Of a stretch of DNA of 64,000 nt, positions 45,431 through 62,095 are shown one piece after another. Every line of letters begins with the position of its first letter. Position 1 is the stretch's first letter. Below the pieces are notes generated by a model that saw nothing but the letters and a program-made list of their open reading frames with translations, ran no database searches and was not told the DNA's origin. Both the position numbers and the translations under genes were made by a program. This DNA comes from Trema orientale (lineage: Eukaryota; Streptophyta; Magnoliopsida; Rosales; Cannabaceae): positions 1,012,228-1,076,227 of the forward strand of contig JXTC01000020.1 of NCBI GenBank assembly GCA_002914845.1. The letters run 5' to 3'.

Positions 45431-46683
45431 CACATGAATTGAATTCAAATTAATAGATATATTTGAAGCAGAAACTGAGCAGAGAACAAAAATAGAAAAT
45501 AACAGCTCATATTAATAACATGTCATAAACTAATCATATAATAATAAGATATACTAGCATGACATAAACATATAAGGTGGGCTCCCATCACAAGATACCC
45601 AGAACAACATTAATAAGCCTTCCTTTAGACCGATTTTTTAACTTGTAAGTGGTACTTTTCAGTGCAATAATCAAATATTGACAGTATATTCTATCAGACA
45701 GTAAATCTTCTTTTGGGCCGATTTACTATCTACATAGAAACTTAATAACCATCACATATCTATTACCGCAGGTATGTTCATTATTCGGCCAAATAACCAC
45801 CTTCCTTTGGGCCGATAATTATTCGCATAAACAATAAACACACAATCATTCAAATATTTCAAAATAAATAAATCTACACAATAGAGATTACTTTGACAAC
45901 ATGTTGTTTCAACTCATCTATTTCAAAATATTTAAACATATAGTCCAAAGAAAATAATAACCAAAGTACCCAAAATATTAAACTAAAAATTTCAATACAC
46001 AAACATAAATAGATGACCAACTGAGTTTTACACACTTTTATCAACTCTTAAAGCCAAGTAGAGTTTTCAACGGATAAAGTGTGGGTCGTACTGAAGCTGG
46101 GTTGAGAAAATAAAACTGATTGGTTAAGTTTCAGATTGGAACTCTTTGAATTGAGTCGAAAACGGCTCAATTCTATCCAAAACTGAGACCATTACCTTAG
46201 GTCAAAAATTTGACCTAAAAAAATTTCTCTTTCCAGGTGATGGCGCTGTGGCGCCATCATAGCCGCAAGGTGGCACTGCAGCACCAGTTGTGTGGCGCCG
46301 CGGCACCACCTGATTTGTGGGTGGCGCCGCGGCGCCATCGCGACTTAATTGTGGCACTGCGGTGCCATTAATTGGTGCCACAGTGTCAGCTTCCTGTGCT
46401 GGACGTCGCAGCGCTAAATTTTGGCCTTAGTGTTAATTACCTGATTTAAAAATTAGGTAACACGAACCTAATACGATTTTTCGCGCTTATCTGCAAACTT
46501 TATGACCCAAAACTCAGAATTCAACCCTCAAACACTCAATATCTTAACAAAATCATGAAAAATTCATCAATCATACATGTTATATCTAAACCCTAAAAAA
46601 CTAAATAGGTAAAGATATCACAAAATAGAGACATGCATGATTATCCTAAGCAAGTTAACATAATTTCTACTCCTTATACCACT

Positions 46684-47193
46684 TGTTAGATGTACATAAT
46701 GGATTGTTAAACCAAATACAATTCTAGAATTTATCATGCCAAATTGTCAGGAAAAGATTTGTTGAGAAAAAATCTGTGACTAACCTGGATCCATTGTCTT
46801 CTACAGCAAAGGATGAGATCACGTAAGTGGAAGCGATTAATTAATTAGAGTCTGAGAGTAGAAGGTCTTCCACAGCCAGAATACTCTATGCATGCTCAAT
46901 GGGTTCTCTCTCTGTTAATAGAAGCAGAGGAGAAGAGCGTACGTTCTATTTGGCTTGGGGACCAAAACCCTAATAGTTATGTCCTTCTATACTAGCAGCC
47001 AATAGAGACTCCATCAATCCTTATTGAACTAGAATTAGGTAATCACACATTACACAATCTATACTTAATAGGTAATTTTCTGAGCTCATAATTAGATCAC
47101 TTAATTGGCCCTATTTAATTAGACAACCATAATATTATATAATTGTTATAAAATCACATGGCCACAATAAGATTGCACGAGTATAACCCAACA
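46684..47193 (-). repeat. 5' LTR of the copia element
   Basis: 510 bp, upstream LTR in element orientation. Its outer edge lies 190 bases before the start codon of the small membrane-protein gene on the other strand, so the element and this gene are head-to-head. Confidence 0.93.
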
Positions 47194-47383
47194 AGGGACT
47201 CTACACTTGACTCTTATGCTTCATAAGGTTCTTCGACATCTCTCTTTGTATCACTCTCTTAGGCTCTTAGATAAAGTTTTTTTAACTCCTCAAGCACCTA
47301 ATATCTAGAAAACCTATAGATATACATTTATTATGCATATGATTCCAGAGTGCTTATAGCTTCTGTTCAGTCATCTCTTTAAC

Positions 47384-47686
47384 ATGTCGTCATTGCCACT
47401 GAATCAGCAAGCTCCAACGCTGGAAGTAGCGTCACAGCACGTGAGCCAAGGGCCGTCTGTTGGTCCCGTCGTCGCGGTCCTAGTTGTGATCCTAATCTTA
47501 GGAGCAATGGCAGTAATGGTGGGACGGTTGTGCTCAGGGAAGAGAATCATGGGCTACGGCCAGTTTGACTTGGAGAGCTGGGCAGAAACCAAATGCTCCT
47601 CTTGCATTGATGGTAGAATCCACGTCAATGCCCCATTACCCAGGGCCAACGCTTCTGCCACTTCTTCCCAAGTTCAAACCAACTAA
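47384..47686 (+). CDS. Small single-pass membrane protein of a plant-specific family, unknown function
   Basis: Single-exon frame of 100 aa from ATG to TAA. After a polar N-terminus of about 27 residues there is one strong membrane segment (VGPVVAVLVVILILGAMAVM, about 27-47), then a basic RLCSGKR boundary, then a conserved tail KRIMGYGQFDLESWAETKCSSCIDGRI and a variable end. The positive charge after the segment predicts a cytosolic C-terminus. I recall plant proteins of this size with the same 'GYG..D.E.W.ETKCSSCIDG' tail, but not a function or symbol. CxxC-type cysteines (KCSSC) may bind metal or be acylated. The copia 5' LTR ends 190 bases upstream. Confidence 0.8.
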   Translation: MSSLPLNQQAPTLEVASQHVSQGPSVGPVVAVLVVILILGAMAVMVGRLCSGKRIMGYGQFDLESWAETKCSSCIDGRIHVNAPLPRANASATSSQVQTN

Positions 47687-49280
47687 AGAAACAAGCCAAT
47701 GCCATAATATACGTGTCGTCAACTCAACTCGGATATGGGTTTGTCTTTTTTTCTTTCTTTTTTTTTTGGAATAAAAAAAAGGGTACGAAATGTGATGATA
47801 CTAATTTCATGTTTCTGGATGAAGTTTCATCCATTTGTTTGAGTTATGTCGTCTGAGGTCAAGTAATATGCGTATTGAGATAATTTATGTTGGTAAAGGC
47901 CGATTGCTTTTTCACCTTCTGATTTTTTTTTTTTTTTGGCTGGAGCACCTTCTGATTGTTTACCCTAATTATTATTATTATGAGTACATTTAACTGCGGT
48001 GCTTATGCCAAGTTAATTCTTTTCCCGCGTCTATAGTTCCCAACTCTTTTTCAAGTTTTTGCTTTTTTTTTTTTTTTTTTTTTTTTTTTTGAAGAGAAGT
48101 TTTTGGTTATTTACATCCTGTGAAAGTACATGTACATGTAAATGCTGTCTAAAATGAGTTTTGCATTTTTATTTATTCTTTTTTTTCTTGGGTCAACGAA
48201 ACGTGTGCTCTTTGCAAATCCATTACTTTCAAAACAAAGCAATCAGTGCATAATCTGGCCCAAAAATCCTTTTTTAAAAAAAAAAAAAAAAGTACGAAAT
48301 CTATTGAATATCCTTTGCTCCCTGGCCTGACTTATCAGTAGCAGTCTCATTCATTCACCCAATAAACCAATCTCCCTTATCTGCACAATCGTACAGGAAA
48401 GAGGAAAAGCCTTAGAAATGTTTACCTCTACTTATATTTATTTTGAATAAGCTTAACGTCCTTGGTAGCTCATTAAGCCTGTAGTGTCTAGTCAATGACA
48501 TAGCTCCCTTCTACGCTGTGAGCAGCAGAAAGAAAAGACCTTCAAGAATCACGGAGGAAAAATAAAATGATGGCATGGCATGAACAAATGAAGCACGTCC
48601 GGTCCGGCCATTATTACTGCTCTCAGTAACGTAATTAAAGCCCCCATCAGGAAAACACTCGATTCCTCACACGGGGTTTTGGGCCTTCGTGCTCTTCTTT
48701 CAGCCACGCCAGCATGCGACTGAATTGAATTGGGCTGACGCCACGTGACAGTCATTATCAACAACAGAAATCAATTCAAAAGACCCATGTCTAGTCTCTA
48801 AAATCTAATTGAGGATCATTATTATGTTCTGAAAAGGCTAAATATAGCCCATACCATATCGTACGAGGCTTTCAATATTAGTGGGTACACTTGGTAGACT
48901 CCTAGTGCTGAAGAAACGTTTAGAAAGGTCTTAGTGCCAGTGACATGATCAGATGAATTCTATTCCATAAGACCTCTCAAAGTCATTAGCTGCATCGAGA
49001 GAGGATGACTCAAAGAAGAGTTATATTCATCTTCAAAGCACCCCTCTCAAATTTTACTCATATAACAATTTTGTGAACTTTAACAATATCACTAACTGAA
49101 ATATTTCACCATTAGTTTCAAAACGAATGCTGACTGATTTAAACACTCATTATATCTATAATTCCGAGGACTAGACAACGGAATCACTGGAACACGTCTT
49201 ACTAATGTTATTATATCATCTTGTACACTTTTTGCCAAGTGGACTCTAAACACAGACCTTCATTCTGTTGTATAACGAAA
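47687..49280. other. Intergenic DNA with homopolymer runs
   Basis: Contains T-runs at 47759-47768, 47925-47937 and 48065-48090 and an A-run at 48276-48290. Short frames around 48549-48764 (minus) have no motif and are not called. Probable 3' UTR of the membrane-protein gene at its left end. Confidence 0.5.
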
Positions 49281-49418
49281 GCACTCCGCAGGCCGACAGT
49301 AAAAGTAACAGATATGAAAACTTAGGGAGCCCAAATGGGATTAGATACTGCACTCCGCAGGCCGACACTAAAAGTAACAGAGATGAAAACTTTGGGAGCC
49401 CAAATGGGATTAGATACT
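49281..49418. repeat. Two-copy 69-bp tandem repeat
   Basis: GCACTCCGCAGGCCGACA starts copies at 49281 and 49350; each ends GGGATTAGATACT. The copies differ at only about four positions, so the duplication is fairly young. It lies downstream of the thioredoxin-like gene. The rest up to 49787 shows nothing further. Confidence 0.92.
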
Positions 49419-49787
49419 CCACTAGACAGAGCCATAAATGATGGATACTAGGAGCTGTGGGCGTATCAAACCTGCCTTTGTTTTTCCTTTAAGCAAGCCA
49501 ACACCATTAGCAATTACCAGTAAAATACCGCTTACGGAAACAAATCTATATGTTTAGAAGAATGCTAAGAATTTGTGTCAACACATAGATAAGAGCTGAA
49601 CCATCATATCTTTGAACTCGATAAATTGTACTCTGAAATACAGAGCAAAACAACAAGATATTCCATTCTCTGATGAGAACTTCCTCGTACGTACGATCAA
49701 ATGAAATGAATGGTCTATAGCGATCTCAAAAATATTGAACACAAATCTAGGAGAATGCTAGTTCCTAAACAAGCTCTTGTAATATAT

Positions 49788-50584
<797 letters not shown>

Positions 50585-51694
50585 TTACAATATCAAAAGA
50601 ACTCGAAACGTAGACAGCTGAGACTGCATGTTTCACCAAAACTTTGACATAGAAGACACTAGAGAAGGTGTAGTATACTGCACCGGAAAAACGAAAATGT
50701 GAGAATGAATGCGTTTCCAGGGTATCACCAAGGAAAATAACGGAAAAAATGAGTAAATATATAAAATACATTCAACAACAGAAATGATACAAGGGACCAT
50801 TAGAGTTCCATGAAAGAAGGATACTGCAGATAGGAAAAACTAGGTTCTTTATGAGAAGTGGTACCCTCCACCTGGTGTCATATTCATAATGATGGATGTA
50901 TCTAAGCCAAAAATCAAAATTAAGACTCCCAACTTATGGTAACCCAGTTTTCTCAATAAAATCCAGTTTCAAAACCAATTATATCATAGCCATCAATGCA
51001 ACAACACTAACCACATATCTTAACACCAATACGTTCTCTCAATGGATTAGTTGTATACATATTATTCAATAACAAAATAGATGTGCAAGTCTCTCCTACA
51101 AAACTTGTAGAACTCTAGTGTTTATTTAACATCAATATGCACAAGATAATTTATTTATGTCTGCTTTAAACACTTCTTCCTTTGACAGCATTTAGATATA
51201 AAGATCAAAACAATTTTTGTATAGAAGAGAAATTAAATGGTGTTCCAGTGTGCTCAACCCATTTGGAAATAATGTCCCCATATCAGATAAATGGTACTCC
51301 CCACCAAACTGGGGAAAAAAAAAAAAGCACTACTTTTTTCAATTTTCAGATTCATGTATGGTAAATTGGTAATGGGTTTATCAAATCCCAGCTCCTCTTC
51401 CTTCTTTTTCTTTTTCCAACAAAATAATGAAAGGGGTACTGGGGTTTGATTGAAAACCCAGGAAGTTTGGTAAAACATCATAAAATATTCAAAGTGAAAC
51501 AGGTAGTAAGTCCAAGTCCACGTCCATAAATCTGTAGAGAAAAAGAAAATTGTGGATTCAAAAAAACTTACCTCAACTGTCTACATTGCCAATCCTAGTT
51601 CTATTTCTAGTTCATGCTCAGAGACACGAAGAGATGGGGAAGCATATGAAATGGAATGACCCATTTTTACGCATTGGAAAACCAATCGCCAAAC
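50585..51694. other. Upstream region of the thioredoxin-like gene
   Basis: Probably contains its 5' UTR, perhaps with an intron. There are A/T-rich stretches and short frames only. No mobile element seen until the GC-rich sequence at 51695. Confidence 0.45.
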
Positions 51695-54005
51695 CATGGG
51701 AGTGTAAATGGGGCGGGGCCCCGATCTGCTCTGCCCGGCGGGGCAGCGGGTCAACCCGCCCCGACCTGCTGCACCTTTTTTTTTTTTTTTTTTCAAATAC
51801 AAGTGACTAATAAAATTGGGTATTTGTCAACTAATTCACATTAGCTTAGTCTTAGTTTGGAAAGTTTTTCTTGGTCATGATGGAAACTTAAAAAAGTGAA
51901 ATATATATATATATGTATCTTGATCAAAGAACTACCAAGCAAACCCGAAAAAGGGGCTTCAACCAACCTGATCATTTTCACAGGATACTAACAAAAAGTC
52001 ACCGGACTTATCAAAACAGCTCCGCTTTAATTAGTTACATATTTGAATCTCATAATTCTACTTTGTAAACTCCAAGAATCATCAATGAAATGAGCTGTCA
52101 CAGTCATGTATCCCCTCTTCTGATTATTAGCAGTCCACACACATATCAGTAGTGATAGCTATTCTACTTTTGTTTCGCTCCAAGATTTGTATTGTCTTGT
52201 CTTTCTCAACTTTAAAAATCTTTAGAATATTAGATCTAATAATATTTATAGAGACCATTTGGAACGAAGGACAAATAAAGTTCAAAAACTCAGTGAAAAA
52301 ATATACTCTACCATGGACAAAGGGTACTCTTGCTATTTCAGGGTCAAAAGTGTGGGCAGTAACTGCAGGACTTCCATCAGTTGTTTTGTTAGGATTCGTG
52401 ACATTTTGAGCTTTTTTTACAAGATATCTATCTAAATGGTCATGTAAATGTTTTGTCCCATTATGACTGTTATCACCCAAATGCCTCCCACAATAATCAC
52501 AAACTGCTTTCATCACTCCATTAATTTTTTGTCTTTTAAAATGCTCCCATACAATAGATGTGACCCTACGTTTTTTCATTCCACCCTCACTTTCATTTCT
52601 TTCAATACCCTAGGACCGTATTTCTTGTGTGCCTGTAGAAGGTATATAATCATCATCTTGACCACCAATATCACTTGACTATTGACTCTATTACTTCTTG
52701 GATAGATGACATATTTGATTGTGCATAACTTCCTAACATAATTCAAAGAGATAAACTGGTTGGAAGGGTTATATCAGGAGACAAAAGAAAATGCAATCAA
52801 GCACACACAAAAGACCAATATAGCAATGATGAAGTGTAACTACTGGTTGGAAGGGACAAATCCAATAAAAAAAGCCATTTCAAACTTATGACTTCAGTGT
52901 TGGAAGATTCAATAGCATTGCATTAATACGATGTTAATATGATATTAGGTATACAATAAGACCAGAAAAGCATTGCAGCCATTTTAAACTTATAAATATA
53001 AAGCTAAAGCAATTTATGCAAACCATATATAAGAATACTCAACACCATAGAAAATTCAGGTTAGAACAATTCAATCAAGTAATAAATAAATTGAGGCCCT
53101 ACTATCTAGTTGCCATGGACAACTCACCAACTCACTACCAAAACAATACATAAATAAAAGTCACTAAACAATAAGGAATATACTGACTCAGCAGTAGTAC
53201 AGTGCCTAATTATCCAAGTCCGGGACGGGCATAAATTAATTATACTCATACAGAAAAAATAACTATACTCAACCAGCAGTAGTACTCCAAACAAAACCAA
53301 GTTAGCTTAAATTAAGTATACTCAACCAGAAATAATAATGGTCTATGATCTGCACACAACAATTTATTCACATTTGTCCTCACCTCTTAAACCAATGGTG
53401 GAAAGGTCAGAGGTGAGAAGGGTTTACGTCAAACACTAAAACTCACTAAAACTTCAAAGAAATCTAGTCCAAAACTGAAAAAAAATTCGACGAAATAACC
53501 CAATGTTCCTCTCAGGCATTTTGTCAAGCATTATGCTTGCACTTATAATCAAGTCTACCCATCAACCATAAAGTTCACAAAAATAAACAAGGAGCTAATA
53601 TCAATATGAAATACAAAGACCCAAATCCAAAATAGAGATTAGGAATATATAATGATTATTTCTCCTCAAGAATCTAACAATAATCGTAATTTTGGAGTGA
53701 ATATAGAAAGCCCAGTTTATTACCAAAAACATCTTCACTTGGAGTTCACCGGCAATGGCGACGATGGCAGTGGCCGAACACTGTAACGTTGGCGGAAATG
53801 GCGACGATGACGGCAAGCAATAGAGTCCTTGACACCTTCGGTTCCCTTTGACCAATTTGGAGTCTTGTACGGTTTTTTTTTTTCCTTTTTTGTTGAAGGC
53901 GACGGTCTCTTTCTTAAAAGGCGTGGTGAGTCGATACTAGAGTTTTTGGTGTTTCCGAAAAAGAAAATGTGGGTTTTACCCGGCCGGCCCCACTTTACTT
54001 CAGTG
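51695..54005 (-). mobile_element. Degenerate hAT-like element with GC-rich ends
   Basis: At the left, GGGAGTGTAAATGGGGCGGGG starts a GC-rich block to about 51773; at the right, a block with CCGGCCGGCCCCACTTTACTTC (about 53981-54002) is its approximate inverse. Such G/C-rich ends with TGTAAATGGGGCGGG are typical of plant hAT elements. A transposase fragment lies inside at 52579-52030 in minus orientation. No 8-bp duplication is recognisable, so the ends are provisional. The interior 52580-53970 has no conserved frame and probably corresponds to decayed 5' sequence. Confidence 0.5.
52030..52579 (-). pseudogene. hAT transposase N-terminal fragment (BED zinc finger), frameshifted
   Basis: The first 50 residues form a BED-type zinc finger: SIVWEHFKRQ, CDYCGRHLGD, then H-x4/5-H in TKHLHDHLD. 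This is followed by the plant hAT segment 'FEFLNFICPSF'-like and RIAITTDM. At about 52138-52145 an extra TGTG repeat shifts the frame; the continuation (YMTVTAHFIDDSW) is in a neighbouring frame down to about 52030. The dimerisation domain and the catalytic acidic residues further downstream are absent. Related to RICESLEEPER/DAYSLEEPER-type proteins, but not a gene. Confidence 0.85.
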
Positions 54006-54139
54006 CGGGGCGCCGCGGGGGAATTTCGCCCGGCGGGTTATTTTGCTAAGCCTACCCACCCATCGGGTTTCCTCTCTACACTAGTCTAAATCTTTTCAGA
54101 CGAATATGCCCCTTTCTGCGGTTAAGCTCTATTAGGTTT

Positions 54140-54515
54140 CGGCATTTGAATAGGTATATTTGGGTGTAAATAATGGAATGAGTTATAATCAGAATGAGAG
54201 ACATTTGAATGATAACGTAATTAATATTTGAGACAATTTTTTAGAATGATACGTTTGAACTGTAAAAATGTCAAAATAGATATTTGGTTGAGATACTGAA
54301 ATTGAGGATTAAACCATTTTTTAGGCTACTGTTGAAATGGTCTCATTCAGAAACACCTTTAACCTTACATTCTAAAATCTATGCAAAATGGATAATGCAA
54401 AAAGTGAAAATCAAAATGGACTATTAGAATAAAATTGGAAGAATAGTCAAAACAAAAGCCCATTCAAATTGGCTTGGAATTAGAATGGTGATGAATGGTT
54501 GAACCAAACGACTCT
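54140..54515. mobile_element. Diverged MITE related to the element at 30878
   Basis: In inverse orientation to the 30878 copy it shows the same order of words: CATTTGAAT, GGAATGAGTTATAATC, GAGACATTTGAATG, TCATTCAGAAACACCTTTA and finally GAATGGTTGAACCAAACGAC. The ends are degenerate and no duplication is clear. Confidence 0.6.
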
Positions 54516-55089
54516 ACTTTTTCTTTTTTTTTTTTTTTTTTTAGAATTAAACGAATATGTTATTATAACATATTGTTTACAACAATAGATTCTATTGGAC
54601 AATGAGTTTCTTATAATCAAATTAGTTCATCGTCCAATTTTAATGTGAACTTAGTTAAGTTATGTGTCACTTCATTAGTTTTACGGTACATGTATTTAAC
54701 TAAAATACTAGGAAAATATGACAATAAACTAAATACATCCAACAAAAGGTCATTAAACTCCGAATGGTAGACAATGCCATATAATATTAATTAATTAAAA
54801 AATCAAGAAGAAAAAAAATGTTTTGAGACTTTTCTTTGTAAAATTCTCTTATTCTTATTCTTGTTTCCACTATTTGTTGTCTTCAGTTGTATTCATTTGG
54901 TATTCACTTGGTTACATGTTTACAGTAGGAATAATTTATGTTTACGCATGTCATATTTTAACCAAATGATAAGAAGTGGTCAGTTTTGTATTGATTTCTT
55001 AATCCAAGAGAATTTTCTTTTTATTTAAAAATTTTCACGTAATATAAATTTATGATATCAAGTGCTGTCATTTTATTAGGGTTAAGTCA

Positions 55090-55600
55090 TTTTTTGTCGT
55101 TGGTTGAGTAATTTCGTTTTCCAATTTACGTTTTTCACAGTGTGATCGTTTTTCATTTTGTAGTATTCCTGTCGTTTCGTGTTGTTGTTTTCAAAGTTAG
55201 AGGTTTTTCACGTTATTGCCATTTTACAAGATGTTGTCGCTTTTTATATTATTGTCGTTTTTCATTAATGTCGTTTTTTGAAAAATGCCGTTTTTTATTA
55301 CTGTCGCTTTTCGATATTCTTGTCGTTTATTTACTGTTTTGTCGTTTTATCTATTTTTCTTTTGTTCCTTTAGGTCCTTCCATCTTTGTAAATTGTAACT
55401 TCTTCGTTGTTTTGTCACGTTCACGTCATTCCTATCTCTCTCTCTCTCTCTCTCTCCCGTTATACTGTTTCGTCATGTTGAAGTTTTTCAGATTATTGCC
55501 GTCTTTTCATAGTACGTCGTTTTTGGATATCGTTGTTTGTCAACTAATCATCATTTTCGAAAGTTTCATTCCTGTAATAGCTGCCGTTTTCTAACGGTAG
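55090..55600. repeat. T-rich tract with GTCGTTT words (tract E)
   Basis: The longest of these tracts: at least six exact GTCGTTT words and many variants (GTCGCTTTT, GCCGTTTT, GATCGTTTT) in about 510 bases, all plus strand. An included (TC)n run lies at 55437-55456. The open frame 55142-55594 that spans it is Phe/Ser/Arg-rich low complexity and not a gene. It is 500 bases from the 3' end of the aminotransferase gene. The stretch 54516-55089 holds only AT-rich DNA with a T-run at 54521-54541. Confidence 0.5.
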
Positions 55601-56100
55601 ACTACTTTATCTCTTCACTTTATGCTTCTTTACACCCGTGGACGTATAATGTATTTCTCCCGAGTAAGATCATAACTCTGATGTGGGACTTTTCCCCGCC
55701 TAAAATTTTAAACACTGTTTCACCTATTGTCGATTTTAGCAATTTGCTGATTCCATAACATGAAATTGAAGTGTTTGATGATGCACTTAAAAGCTTCCCG
55801 TAGAAAGCAGATAAAACTAGCTGAGTGTTCTGAAAAACTAGCATGCACCGCAAGCATACAGATACAGAATCAGACATTCAGACATAAATTCCATTAAATA
55901 ACCAAAATTTTCAAGTTTTAACTCTGTCAAAGAAACAGACAGATTCAGCAGCCTGGCTTTGATGAACTTCGGGTGCAAAACTTCCCAACATCCAACAAGG
56001 ATGCTTTATTACAAGATTTTTCATAAAATCATACTAAAAACCCAGTGTTGGAGAGCAGGCTCACCAGAAATTTATATGGGTTTGCTTCTTCTAATCCATA

Positions 56101-59395
<3,295 letters not shown>

Positions 59396-61401
59396 TCTCA
59401 ATCTAAATAGAGTATGCAACAAAAACAATGGTAAGTAAGGTGTAAGAATCCACAGCTATGTATTTATATATATATATATATATATTTGTATATATATATT
59501 GTACGGTTTATCCAAACGGTGAAAAATCAGGAGGTGAAAATGGTGAGAAATGGGTAATTACAGTGGATTTTGAGCTGAGGTGGGAAGGAGTTGAATTTGA
59601 ATTGAAGTGAAGTGAAGTGAAGTGGCCTTTGAGATCAAGATTTGGATGGTGGTTATCTCTTTTTTAATAAGAATAGTGTGGTGCTTGTATACGAGTAACC
59701 AGTGTGATAGATTTCGATGGAGAGATATATAGCGATGAGTACGAAGCTCGAAGACCCACCCACGCTCCCAGCCCAGGTGATCTTCGTTGTGTACCAATGT
59801 GAGTTTTCGACTGCCACAAAATTGACAATTGTCTAGCTTTTACTGGCTTAACGTTCTGGATTCCCAATCCCAGCCCACTCAATGATCGTGGGCCTGTTGA
59901 GTTCGATGGGGTCTTTTAGATATCGAGATGCATTTTCCAAGAGAGTTTAACGTGCTGGGCCATTAGTACCAACCAATAATTGATTCCTTTTCTCTTTTTC
60001 ATTTTATTTTTTAAAAAAAAGGAAAATTGGGCTATATTGGCTTCGTGGAGTATAGTATAGTATATCTAGAAACTTCCATCCCCTCTTTCAAGACTTTGGC
60101 TTTAACTTTCAGTTCTTGCTCATCCACTTCCCCAGTCTACGTATTGTCAGAAACAGCCTTCGCAACTTGGAATGTACGATACCCATTGTTTTGTTGTCTG
60201 TGAAAAAAGTTGTTCTTCCAAGATATTGCTATTCTTTTCAGCGGGAGAGCGCGGGTTAAGTTTATATAACAAATTCTTACAGTACTTAAATCCCGTTAAT
60301 TGCTTTGAAGACTGAAGCTGTTTACTGTAATGGGCCTAAAACTTGGTATCCAGCTCACATACTAGTATTAAATTGACACCAAATTTTGAAACGATGCTGA
60401 CTTGCTGAGTACAAGGGAGAGAGAGAGAGAAACCAGCGTATAAAAGTGAAATGACAAATGAATTTCAACTTGTCAACCCTCAATGGGGTAAAAATTGAGA
60501 CACCAAACAATTACACCAAATGTGGCATCATGTTTAGCCATGTAATTTTAAAGTGATTGAAATAAATGTTATAGTATAAGTTTTTAGTCTTCCTAGCATT
60601 ATTCGATCTATTCAGTGTTTCACCTGATACTGCACCAAATAAAAATGGATGTAACAATACTAATGAGGGACGGGTGGGGAAGAAGTAAAGATTTGGACAG
60701 TAAGATCAGCATAGATTTACCACGCGTGAAGAACAAGTTGTAAAGCAATCCAATGCAATAGAATGAATCAAACTAATTATCTCAAAACTCTCGGCCACAA
60801 ATCAAAATAAAACCACACAACATGAAGCCTATAAAGAAAAATAAGTGATGAGTAGGTTCCGGTAAACACTGTAGTAAAACGGCTAGAAAGTTCAAACAAA
60901 ACCAAAAGAAAGCCATCATGAATGAAAATGAAAAAGAAAAAGAAGTAGACATGGCCAAAATTCCAAGGTTTTCACAACTCACGTAACTTACCATATGCAC
61001 TACCATATCCTATGAACATGACAGGAAAAGAAATTTGCCAACAGACGATGGCATATAATAAACAATACGAGAAAAAGAATAGAAAGAACGTATCTATTGG
61101 GTGTGTGTGTATATATATCGAAAGAATATCCAAGAAGTAAAAGATTCTGAGATTTCAGACCAGGAGAACAATTAGAATTCAGGTTTAGCATCACTAGATT
61201 GCCCCCCNTGGTAATAAAACAAGAGAGATTAAAGAAAACATGCTTCTGCTTTGAAAATGGACTCGTATGAGTTCCTAACAAATGGGAAATAAGAGAGTAT
61301 TGAAGCTGAAAAAGAGTATATTGAAAAAAAAAAAATACAATACAATCCTTAATTAAATGACAACATGCCAATTGGTAAAGCCAGAATTTGTAGCGAGGAC
61401 C
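59396..61401. other. Intergenic region between ASP5 and eL39
   Basis: Holds the promoter and 5' UTR of the aminotransferase gene (with a TA repeat at 59462-59500) and the 3' region of the eL39 gene on the right. One ambiguous base (N) at 61208 follows a run of C. Short frames at 59558-59882 and 60782-61371 show no motif. Confidence 0.5.
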
Positions 61402-61890
<489 letters not shown>

Positions 61891-61960
61891 TTTCGTCTAT
61901 GTAGATAGCGGCTGCGAGAGCTCGGAGGAAGGAGCAGCAAGCGAAAACGCAAAGTCCAGA

Positions 61961-61990
61961 AAACCCTAGATCCCAGAAGATGGGCCCATT
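61961..61990 (-). promoter_or_regulatory. Telo-box and site II element upstream of eL39
   Basis: AAACCCTAG at 61961-61969 and TGGGCCC at 61981-61987 lie 70-100 bases before the start codon. The pair telo-box plus site II (TCP/Pur-alpha binding) is a well-known combination in plant ribosomal protein promoters. The telo-box is at or near the expected transcript start. Confidence 0.65.
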
Positions 61991-62095
61991 TTATATGATC
62001 AGGGGTAAAGAATAAAGGGGTTTTTATACAAATACGTTAAAAATGGATTGCTTTTAAGAAAATACGGAGAGATCCAAAAACTTAAAAGATAAAAA

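Larger units (their letters stand above)
40262..47193 (-). mobile_element. Ty1/copia LTR retrotransposon, nearly full length but inactive
   Basis: Two LTRs (40262-40780 and 46684-47193) that start TG and end CA are flanked by the 5-bp duplication AGGGA (40257-40261 and 47194-47198). Read on the minus strand: 5' LTR, primer-binding site TGGTATAAGGAG two bases after the LTR (close to the initiator-Met tRNA pattern), gag, CCHC zinc knuckle, protease, integrase, reverse transcriptase, RNase H, a polypurine tract CAAGTGGGAGA just before the 3' LTR. The order integrase before reverse transcriptase defines the copia class. The coding region is interrupted by stops and frameshifts, and the LTRs differ at many positions, so it is an old insertion. 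Confidence 0.95.

Noticed and set aside
49281..49418. Tandem repeat as a regulatory riboswitch or RNA gene
   Set aside because: Simple two-copy duplication with no conserved RNA motif.
55142..55594. 150-codon frame across tract E
   Set aside because: Repetitive Phe/Ser/Arg translation of the GTCGTTT-rich tract; no domain and no splice signals.
60782..61371. Two minus-strand frames downstream of eL39
   Set aside because: Hydrophobic, low-complexity translations; one spans the ambiguous base at 61208; no family match.
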